Shown: positions 1 to 4,985 of the stretch, piece after piece | Numbering within the stretch: position 1 is the first letter of the stretch | Layout of the letters: each line of letters starts with the position of its first letter | Source: CAZEGC01 sp964511635 | Lineage (GTDB): Bacteria; Patescibacteriota; Saccharimonadia; Saccharimonadales; Saccharimonadaceae | Reading direction: 5' to 3' | Length of the DNA: 14,101 bases | NCBI GenBank assembly: GCA_964511635.1 | Contig: CAZEGC010000020.1 | Location: forward strand, 1 to 14,101 | Program-made: the position numbers and the translations under genes | The notes under the pieces: generated by a model | Database searches by the model: none | Seen by the model: the letters and a program-made list of their open reading frames with translations, nothing else | What the model was told of the DNA's origin: nothing

Positions 1-77
1 GGCAGCGTAGCTCAGTTGGTTAGAGCGTAGGACTCATAAGCCTAAGGTCACAGGTTCAATCCCTGTCGCTGCTACCA
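1..77 (+). tRNA. tRNA-Met(CAT), elongator
   Basis: A full cloverleaf of 77 nt folds from the first base. The acceptor stem GGCAGCG pairs with CGCTGCT (one G-T wobble), the D-arm is GCTC/GAGC, the anticodon loop is CTCATAA with anticodon CAT, the T-arm is ACAGG/CCTGT with loop TTCAATC, and CCA is encoded. G1 is paired, unlike an initiator, and the body resembles the E. coli elongator tRNA-Met (GTAGCTCAGTTGGTTAGAGC). The last anticodon-stem pair (31-39) is an A-G mismatch. The 3' half of this gene is copied again at 319-337. Confidence 0.95.
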
Positions 78-113
78 ATAAAATCACCTCATCAACGATG
101 GGGTTATTTTATT
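78..113 (+). terminator. terminator of tRNA-Met
   Basis: An inverted repeat directly after the CCA end: AATAAAAT plus a C-rich part on the left, GGGG plus TTATTTTATT on the right, with a short loop near 91-99. The right arm ends in a T-rich run, as expected for an intrinsic terminator. A structurally similar hairpin closes the element downstream at 338-374. Confidence 0.7.
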
Positions 114-133
114 GGAATTAACATGGATTGGTT

Positions 134-337
134 CTGTGACTTTTTGCAAAGCAAAAATAGTCACAGGGTCGCGTGGAGCACTTAGCGAAGTTAAAAAGTG
201 TTTACATTTTTTAACAAGCAAGCGATATTCCTGTCAGACAGTCACAGGTTCGCAAAGTGAGCGAAAGTAAAATGTGTTTACATATTTTACTGAGAGACCG
301 GAGGAGGCATGAGCCGACATCCCTGTCGCTGCTACCA
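134..337 (+). repeat. tRNA-tail element A (hairpins plus copied tRNA 3' end)
   Basis: No gene is seen between 114 and 404; this non-coding block fills most of it. It contains, in order: a hairpin at 134-166 (CTGTGAC-TTTTTGC, loop AAA, GCAAAAA-TA-GTCACAG); a T-arm-like string GTCACAGGGTCGC starting at 160; a hairpin at 190-215 around loop TTTA; AAGCAAGCG at 216-224; a second T-arm-like string GTCACAGGTTCGC from 241; a second TTTA-loop hairpin at 267-290; and at 319-337 an exact 19-nt copy of tRNA positions 59-77. The strings GTCACAGG match the T-stem of the upstream tRNA-Met. A related block follows tRNA-fMet on the minus strand (6572-6758). The function is unknown; it could be a scar of integration at the tRNA T-loop, a small mobile element, or a structured RNA. 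Confidence 0.65.
319..337 (+). pseudogene. duplicate 3' end of tRNA-Met
   Basis: Nineteen bases, from ATCCCTG to the CCA end, are identical to positions 59-77 of the tRNA-Met gene at the window start. The copy begins inside the T-loop, so it has only the 3' strand of the T-stem and of the acceptor stem. It cannot form a tRNA by itself. Confidence 0.85.
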
Positions 338-374
338 AAGAAAAATGATCATCATGGGGTGGTCATTTTTCTTT
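338..374 (+). terminator. terminator after the duplicated tRNA tail
   Basis: The left arm AAAGAAAAATGATC pairs with the right arm GGTCATTTTTCTTT across a loop of about 10 nt, with one T-G pair. The right arm supplies the T-rich tract. The arrangement tRNA end, CCA, terminator is the same as at 77-113, but the stem sequence differs. Confidence 0.7.
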
Positions 375-376
375 GG

Positions 377-398
377 TATGATCTGTACCTGTTAAAAT
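377..398 (+). promoter_or_regulatory. possible promoter of the 65-aa gene
   Basis: There is an extended -10 (TGG then TATGAT at 377-382) and, closer to the start, TAAAAT at 393-398, which ends 6 nt before the ATG at 405. The first would give a leader of about 15 nt and the second a leaderless mRNA. No good -35 box is seen for either. Confidence 0.35.
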
Positions 399-404
399 AA
401 AGGT

Positions 405-602
405 ATGACCGATGAAAAGAAAGACTCCACTGACAAACAAGAACTACAGTCATACAGAGCGATTGGAATGGTTTTTCTCATAACAGGCCTGGGGCTTATC
501 ATACCCGAAAGCACACGTGCAACTGGAGTTCCATTCTTGATTCTCGGTGCAACATTCACCGCACTAGGGCAGCAAAAATCTGCAACCAATCGTAAAAAAT
601 AA
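405..602 (+). CDS. small two-helix membrane protein, unknown function
   Basis: This is a 65-aa protein with a charged N-terminus (MTDEKKDSTDKQE), two hydrophobic segments (roughly residues 20-34 and 40-54) split by a short polar turn, and a basic tail ending NRKK. By the positive-inside rule both ends are probably cytoplasmic. I do not recognise a family. It stands alone between the tRNA element and the GltS gene. AAAGG lies only 1 nt before the ATG, too close to act as a normal ribosome binding site. The ORF on the other strand over the same bases is judged a shadow, because this strand has a promoter and a plausible membrane-protein composition. Confidence 0.55.
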   Translation: MTDEKKDSTDKQELQSYRAIGMVFLITGLGLIIPESTRATGVPFLILGATFTALGQQKSATNRKK

Positions 603-626
603 CAACTGGCGTAACTCCATTAAGGT

Positions 627-673
627 AGCCGGACTCAGGCTATGGCCATTCGCTAAATAAATACCATAGCGAA
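627..673. other. mutually exclusive hairpins upstream of gltS
   Basis: Three short inverted repeats overlap here: TAGCC/GGCTA (627-642), CTATGG/CCATAG (640-669) and TTCGCTA/TAGCGAA (649-673). They cannot all form together. They lie upstream of the gltS -35 box, so they are more likely in the 3' end of the 65-aa gene transcript or act as DNA sites. There is no T-tract, so a standard intrinsic terminator is unlikely. Confidence 0.3.
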
Positions 674-687
674 GGTTAGAGTAGGCC

Positions 688-716
688 TTGAATAAACATA
701 AGCGGTTATCTATGAT
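688..716 (+). promoter_or_regulatory. gltS promoter, apparently leaderless
   Basis: -35 TTGAAT (688-693), a spacer of exactly 17 nt, and -10 TATGAT (711-716). Only 8 nt separate the -10 from the ATG at 725, so transcription should start at or within 2 nt of the start codon. No Shine-Dalgarno sequence is present. Confidence 0.65.
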
Positions 717-724
717 TGGAATAA

Positions 725-2110
725 ATGCCTGACTTGTATAATAGTGTCGTCATCTTAGCAATTGTGATTATTATTGCAAGATATATTAAACGTGGCTCAA
801 AGCTTTTGCAGCGACTGTTCATTCCGAGTTCCCTAATTGCTGGCGCGGCTGGTCTAATCTTTGGCCCTCAACTGCTTGGAACCATTCCAGCAGAAGTCAC
901 TGATCAATGGGCGCAGTTTCCACGCCATTTAATTAATGTAGTTTTTGCTGGACTGTTCTTAGGCAAAGTCATCCCCAGTCGTAAAACCATTTGGCGTATG
1001 TCGGGACCTATGATTGCCCTTGGTAGCACCATGGCATGGGGGCAATATGTCATTGGTATTTTACTGGCGGTATTTTTCCTAACACCGGTATTTGGGGCTA
1101 ATCCACTCGTAGGCTCACTGATTGAAATTAGTTTTTCTGGCGGTCATGGAACTGCAGCAGGTCTAGCGCCAACCTTTGAACAGCTAGGATGGCCTGAGGG
1201 TACCGACCTGGCACTAGGCCTTGCTACCTTTAGTATTTTTATGGCCGTATTTTCAGGTATTTTCATGATAAATATCTACAATCGGCGGCGCGGCCTCTTG
1301 GGTGACCGTCACTGGAAAGAGCGTGAACAGCAGATGATTCGTAGCGGCTATAATTTGTTAGCATTTACCCAAAAATTTAATACTAATCCAAAAGCAATTA
1401 TTATTAACATAGTTGCGTTCGCCGCATCTATCGGTATCGGCTGGGGCTTACTGCAGATTATTATTGGGACCGAAGAACTAGTCCTAAGAGGCTTTACCGA
1501 TATTAGATTCTTTACATATCTACCACTATTTCCGCTAGCAATGATTGGCGGCTTAATCCTGCAGCTAATCCTAAAAAGATTCAAATTACAGCACCTAATT
1601 CAACAGCGAACAGCGCAAATACTAAGCTCAATCGCGCTGGACGTGCTAATTGCCAGTGCAATTGCTACCGTTTCAATAGATGTTATTGGTAGTAATTTGC
1701 CAGTATTTATAACGCTCGCCATTGCCGGCACAGCTTGGATTATTGTTTGCTTTTTATTTCTGGCACCGAAATTCTTTTCAGACCACTGGTTCAAGCGCGG
1801 CATCACTGATTACGGCCAAGCAATGGGCATGACTGCCACTGGCTTGCTCATGAACCGTCTGGTTGACCCTAGTAATAGGCTAAAGATTCGTGAAAGTTTT
1901 GCCTATAAGCAACTGGCTTTCGAGCCCCTCATGGGGGGAGGCATAGTTACAGCTACGGCTGCAATTGTTCTACATGAGGCCGGTTCACTAATTACCCTCT
2001 CCATAGCGCTAGTAATGACACTGTTTTGGTTAATAGTAGGCCTTAAACTAGGCAAAAGGCGGACCGTAATACAAAAAATATGGTATTTTGTAAAAAATCA
2101 TTATACCTAA
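725..2110 (+). CDS. gltS: sodium/glutamate symporter, GltS family
   Basis: A 461-aa very hydrophobic protein of about the family's usual length or slightly longer (E. coli GltS is near 400). GltS proteins import glutamate with Na+ across the inner membrane and are built from two inverted repeats, each with a re-entrant pore loop. Both loops are visible: FSGGHGTAAGL at residues 137-147, and a G-rich match, GQAMGMTATGLLMNRLVDP, at 364-382. The basic stretch NRRRGLLGDRHWKER (186-200) is a probable cytoplasmic loop, and further helices continue to about residue 445. The start is set by the promoter, whose -10 ends 8 nt before the ATG. It appears monocistronic; no strong terminator follows. The family call is firm. 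The substrate (glutamate versus another anion) is inferred, because this sequence is divergent. Confidence 0.85.
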   Translation: MPDLYNSVVILAIVIIIARYIKRGSKLLQRLFIPSSLIAGAAGLIFGPQLLGTIPAEVTDQWAQFPRHLINVVFAGLFLGKVIPSRKTIWRMSGPMIALGSTMAWGQYVIGILLAVFFLTPVFGANPLVGSLIEISFSGGHGTAAGLAPTFEQLGWPEGTDLALGLATFSIFMAVFSGIFMINIYNRRRGLLGDRHWKEREQQMIRSGYNLLAFTQKFNTNPKAIIINIVAFAASIGIGWGLLQIIIGTEELVLRGFTDIRFFTYLPLFPLAMIGGLILQLILKRFKLQHLIQQRTAQILSSIALDVLIASAIATVSIDVIGSNLPVFITLAIAGTAWIIVCFLFLAPKFFSDHWFKRGITDYGQAMGMTATGLLMNRLVDPSNRLKIRESFAYKQLAFEPLMGGGIVTATAAIVLHEAGSLITLSIALVMTLFWLIVGLKLGKRRTVIQKIWYFVKNHYT

Positions 2111-2220
2111 AATGGCACTTTAGTTAGCAACCATTAAGATCCGCTATCTAACACGCTGGGGTAAGGTTGGGGTTTTTATAGTTGTGATGGTTATTTACAT
2201 GCACAGACTGCGGTGGTATT

Positions 2221-2229
2221 TGGTATAAT
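2221..2229 (+). promoter_or_regulatory. extended -10 promoter of the pspC pair
   Basis: TGG followed by a consensus TATAAT at 2224-2229. No -35 box lies at the right distance (TTTACA at 2194-2199 is 24 nt away), which fits an extended -10 promoter. The leader would be about 44 nt and contains AGGAGG at 2260-2265. Confidence 0.6.
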
Positions 2230-2279
2230 TCTTACGTAATATAGCGGTACTTAATCCGCAGGAGGCCACGCGACTGAAT

Positions 2280-2687
2280 ATGAAAAACGAAACACTACAT
2301 AGACTGCCCGAGCAAGGTAAGATTGCTGGCGTTGCAGCTGGACTAGCCGAGTATTTTGAAATAGACGTCTCGTTAATGCGCGTCATATGGGTAGTACTAG
2401 CTATAGCCACTAACGGGGCAGCGGTTCTAGGTTACTTTATACTGGCAGTTATCCTCCCCACCCCAGACGAGGCTGTTATCGATATAAAACCTAACGACAG
2501 TAAGAATAGTTCTGAGGCTACATCATCAAACATTAGAAACTATCTAGGCATAGGTCTAGTCATCCTCGGCGTCTGGACTCTAGGTATGCAATTTATGCCA
2601 AGCTGGCTCAATGTTCGATGGGACTTTATTTGGCCAGCCACCCTAATATTGGCTGGTGTGTTTTTATTAGTAAGAAAAAGAAGCTAA
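2280..2687 (+). CDS. PspC-domain membrane protein
   Basis: A 135-aa protein. Residues 5-62 are a PspC domain: a basic GKIAGVAAGLAEYF motif, then DVSLMRVIWVVLAI and a hydrophobic helix ending near a proline-rich exit (ILPTPDE). PspC proteins take part in the phage-shock response to envelope damage. The C-terminal third (about 82-132) holds two more hydrophobic segments with the LGIGLVILGVW...WPATLILAG pattern seen in LiaI/LiaF-type membrane domains. An AGGAGG lies 14 nt upstream of the ATG, a longer spacing than usual. The stop is 6 nt from the next gene, so the two are almost certainly co-transcribed. Confidence 0.85.
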   Translation: MKNETLHRLPEQGKIAGVAAGLAEYFEIDVSLMRVIWVVLAIATNGAAVLGYFILAVILPTPDEAVIDIKPNDSKNSSEATSSNIRNYLGIGLVILGVWTLGMQFMPSWLNVRWDFIWPATLILAGVFLLVRKRS

Positions 2688-2693
2688 CCTGAG

Positions 2694-3635
2694 ATGACTA
2701 ATAAAAAAACCAAGCTTAAAAGCGACCAGCCCGGCCTGCCCCAGTGGAGTCTAGGCGGGATTATCTGGGGCCTGATATTAATTTCAGTCGGCACTATCGC
2801 CCTCCTTGATAGCACTAGGGTGATTAATTTTCACCTAAGCACGCTACTATCATTGTGGCCGTTACTTTTAATTGCAGGTGGGCTATCAATCCTCAAACTA
2901 CGTCAACGCTGGCTGATTATAGTGATAGCTGCTAGCTTTTTTGTCCTATCAACTGCAGCTGCCGTTATGATTAATAATCGCCTGGCTCATCAGTCCACGC
3001 CAAACCTTAAGACCGCATCTATCGAAAAAGCAGATAACGCCCAGGCTGCGAAAATCACTATTAAAGGTGGTGCCAGCAAAATAACGGTTACTTCTGAGGA
3101 CCTAGACGAACTGGCGCTACTAGAGCTATCTAGTAACTTCACTGACTTTCGGTACGAAACTCGTAATGAACGCACTAATCAGTACGTAGATATCGACTTA
3201 AGTAGGAGTAGTCGACTTAGCTATGTGAGCGACCCTAGGTTAGAAAACCACCTAAAAGCCACCCTGGCTAGGAACATACCACTACGTTTACGACTAGATT
3301 CTGGCGCGTCCAGCCTAGATGCTGACCTATCCGAGACGCAGCTAGAGTCATTTGAGCTTGATTCAGGTGCTAGCAAAGCCGCTATAACCCTAGGGAGTAG
3401 ATCAAAAGAGCAGAAAATTAACCTTCAGGCAGGAGCTAGCTTAATTGTGCTTCGCGTTCCCCGCGCGTCTGGAGTCGAGGTACACATTGACAGCGGACTG
3501 TCTAGTAGAAGCATGCCAAGTCTAATAAAAGTCGATGATGACCTATACCAGTCTAAAAACTATGCCCAAGCCGAAAATAAAATTCACATCAAGTCTAGCC
3601 TTGGCGTATCGAACTTTCGTTTAGTCCGCTACTAA
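2694..3635 (+). CDS. toast-rack / LiaF-like envelope protein
   Basis: A 313-aa protein. The N-terminus has about three membrane helices (roughly 20-40, 52-69 and 81-102), again with the LWPLLLIAGGLSIL pattern of LiaF-type domains. The rest is a soluble beta-rich domain carrying repeated small turns: KGGAS (134), LDSGAS (201 and 222), QAGAS (245) and DSGLS (266). The last four are spaced about 21 residues apart, as in a toast-rack or short beta-helix fold. The C-terminus SSLGVSNFRLVRY resembles the end of LiaF/DUF2154-type domains. These proteins occur beside PspC and are linked to cell-wall stress control. Function beyond that is inferred. It follows the PspC gene by 6 nt with no strong ribosome binding site of its own, suggesting coupling. 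Confidence 0.75.
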   Translation: MTNKKTKLKSDQPGLPQWSLGGIIWGLILISVGTIALLDSTRVINFHLSTLLSLWPLLLIAGGLSILKLRQRWLIIVIAASFFVLSTAAAVMINNRLAHQSTPNLKTASIEKADNAQAAKITIKGGASKITVTSEDLDELALLELSSNFTDFRYETRNERTNQYVDIDLSRSSRLSYVSDPRLENHLKATLARNIPLRLRLDSGASSLDADLSETQLESFELDSGASKAAITLGSRSKEQKINLQAGASLIVLRVPRASGVEVHIDSGLSSRSMPSLIKVDDDLYQSKNYAQAENKIHIKSSLGVSNFRLVRY

Positions 3636-3684
3636 AGCTGGCTTTCTACTTGTATTTATAGCAGTTACGAATGGGTATGAACTT

Positions 3685-3822
3685 CTAGCTTGCTTCGCTT
3701 GCTGAAATTGCCAGAAAGCGATTGTCTATAAAAGATTGTAGCTCTTCGGTTGTGCGCTTGCGGTTCCAGCTAGCAATAGTATCAGCTAAGCTAGCTGCCT
3801 GATTCGCAGTATTTTGGGTCAT
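3685..3822 (-). CDS. 45-aa hypothetical protein
   Basis: I chose the internal ATG at 3822 because AAAGGA lies 6 nt before it and the predicted promoter (-10 at 3865-3860) lies downstream of the longer ORF's first codon at 3888, which would therefore not be transcribed. The protein begins MTQNTANQAASLADTIASWN and continues with a basic RKRTTEELQ stretch. It has no membrane segment and looks like a small alpha-helical protein rich in Ala, Thr and Ser. I do not recognise a family. It lies between the toast-rack gene, with which it converges, and the divergent operon that starts at 3963. Promoter and ribosome binding site together make a real gene likely. Confidence 0.6.
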   Translation of the reverse strand: MTQNTANQAASLADTIASWNRKRTTEELQSFIDNRFLAISASEAS

Positions 3823-3859
3823 ATTTGGTCCTTTGTTTGTTTTATTATTTAATAACTTT

Positions 3860-3888
3860 ATATTAGCATAATTATAATGAAAAAGCAA
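3860..3888 (-). promoter_or_regulatory. promoter of the 45-aa gene
   Basis: On the minus strand: -35 TTGCTT (3888-3883), 17 nt, -10 TAATAT (3865-3860). The start site would be near 3853, giving a leader of about 30 nt that contains the AAAGGA ribosome binding site at 3834-3829. Confidence 0.5.
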
Positions 3889-3907
3889 GACTTTTTTAGG
3901 TTATGCT

Positions 3908-3937
3908 TTGACCTTGCTGCATTGCTTATGCTATAAA
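3908..3937 (+). promoter_or_regulatory. promoter of the membrane protein / ATP-cone / flavoprotein operon
   Basis: -35 TTGACC (3908-3913), 18 nt, -10 TATAAA (3932-3937). Transcription should start near 3944, which is after the first in-frame ATG (3939) and supports the second ATG (3963) as the true start. Confidence 0.5.
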
Positions 3938-3962
3938 TATGCCTAGAGGTAATAAAATAAAC

Positions 3963-4682
3963 ATGCCCGAAACTCTAGTACCCTACGCAATAATTAGCCT
4001 GGCCGCTTTGGTACATGCCAGCTTTCAGCTGAGCATTAGTATGCTGACACTTATAAGTGCAAATGCAATCGGCAGCAAAAAGTCACACGCCAAGCAAATG
4101 CGTTTAATAGGCGGATTTCTGCTAGGCGCCTGCTTGATGACACTGCTACTGCTTTCAACCGTTAGCCTGCTTGTGTCGCGCGTCGCTGGTGATGAAGTGC
4201 CTGAATTAGCCTGGGCAATCACTTGTGGTATGCTATTTGGCCTGGGGTTATCGGTATGGATTTTTTACTATCGAAGGGAAAAAGGCACCACACTATGGGT
4301 TCCTCGCAGCCTAGCTCGATTCCTGTCACAGCGAACAAAAGCTACCAAGCAAAGTGCCGAAGCATTTAGCCTAGGCATGACTAGTATCGTAGCTGAACTG
4401 CTATTTATTGGCGTGCCGCTGTTTGTAGTGGCGCTTGTTCTAGTTGAACTAGAGCCCATGATGCAGCTCGCTGGACTCGGTCTCTACGCGGTCATCTCGT
4501 TATCAACTCTGATTATAGTGGCAGCTCTAATTGGTGCGGGTAAAAAAGTTAGTTCAATCCAGCGGTGGCGAGAAAGTAATAAACTGTTTTTGCAATTTGC
4601 AGCTGGCAGCGGACTAATCATTCTGGGGTTGTACCTCTATAGCGTTCAGATTGTAGATTCAATCTTTATAGGAGTCGGCTAA
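3963..4682 (+). CDS. multi-pass membrane protein, unknown function
   Basis: Counted from MPETLVPY, this protein is 239 aa; an in-frame ATG at 3939 would add 8 residues but overlaps the predicted promoter. GAGGT lies 13 nt before 3963. About six hydrophobic segments are visible, starting LVPYAIISLAALVHASF, with a basic cytoplasmic-looking stretch near YYRREKG and another (SRFLSQRTKATKQ-like) before the second half. The layout of two sets of three helices, the second opening with FSLGMTSIVAELLF, recalls CcdA/DsbD-type or TauE/LysE-type exporters, but no conserved cysteines or metal ligands are seen, so I leave the function open. It is the first gene of a three-gene operon; the ATP-cone gene starts 4 nt after its stop. 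Confidence 0.8.
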   Translation: MPETLVPYAIISLAALVHASFQLSISMLTLISANAIGSKKSHAKQMRLIGGFLLGACLMTLLLLSTVSLLVSRVAGDEVPELAWAITCGMLFGLGLSVWIFYYRREKGTTLWVPRSLARFLSQRTKATKQSAEAFSLGMTSIVAELLFIGVPLFVVALVLVELEPMMQLAGLGLYAVISLSTLIIVAALIGAGKKVSSIQRWRESNKLFLQFAAGSGLIILGLYLYSVQIVDSIFIGVG

Positions 4683-4686
4683 GAAT

Positions 4687-4971
4687 ATGGCTAAAGCAAT
4701 CGACATCGTTAAGCAAAGCGGCAAGCGACCAACCGAATCGTTCAAACGCGAAAAGCTTCATTCTAGTATCATGGCAGCCTGCCTTAGCGTCCGCAGCCAC
4801 GAAGGTGAGGCCGAGGTAACTGCTAATAAAGTCTGCGATGCGGTTATTGTGTGGCTAGAGCCCCGACCCAAAGTTACCAGTAGCGACCTTAGAAGAGTTG
4901 CCAAGAAGCACCTGGAAAGTTACCACCCCGAAGCCGCCTACCTATATGAACATCATCGGCTCACACTATAA
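4687..4971 (+). CDS. stand-alone ATP-cone domain protein
   Basis: At 94 aa it is almost entirely one ATP-cone domain (the nucleotide-binding allosteric domain of ribonucleotide reductases and NrdR). The hallmark is near the N-terminus: IVKQSGKRPTESFKREKLHSSI (split as IVKQSGKRPTESF and KREKLHSSI), corresponding to the family pattern of a basic strand, a short turn, E-x-F, then K-L and an Ile. The C-terminus YHPEAAYLYEHHRL matches the final helix of the domain. NrdR has an extra zinc ribbon ahead of the cone, and RNR has a large catalytic domain after it; neither is present. It may act as a free ATP/dATP sensor, or regulate a partner. It sits 4 nt after the membrane protein and 14 nt before the flavoprotein; AGGAG lies 12 nt before its ATG. 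Confidence 0.85.
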   Translation: MAKAIDIVKQSGKRPTESFKREKLHSSIMAACLSVRSHEGEAEVTANKVCDAVIVWLEPRPKVTSSDLRRVAKKHLESYHPEAAYLYEHHRLTL

Positions 4972-4985
4972 GGAGAAACCAAAAC

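Noticed and set aside
134..337. Group I intron or split tRNA at the tRNA-Met locus
   Set aside because: The tRNA at 1-77 is complete and not interrupted, and the block has no intron core; only the 3' part of the tRNA is repeated.
134..337. CRISPR array
   Set aside because: The repeated hairpins are only two, differ in sequence, and have no regular spacers; no cas genes are present.
392..589. Minus-strand 65-aa frame opposite the 405-602 gene
   Set aside because: The plus frame has a promoter, a normal membrane-protein composition and a natural stop; this one has none.
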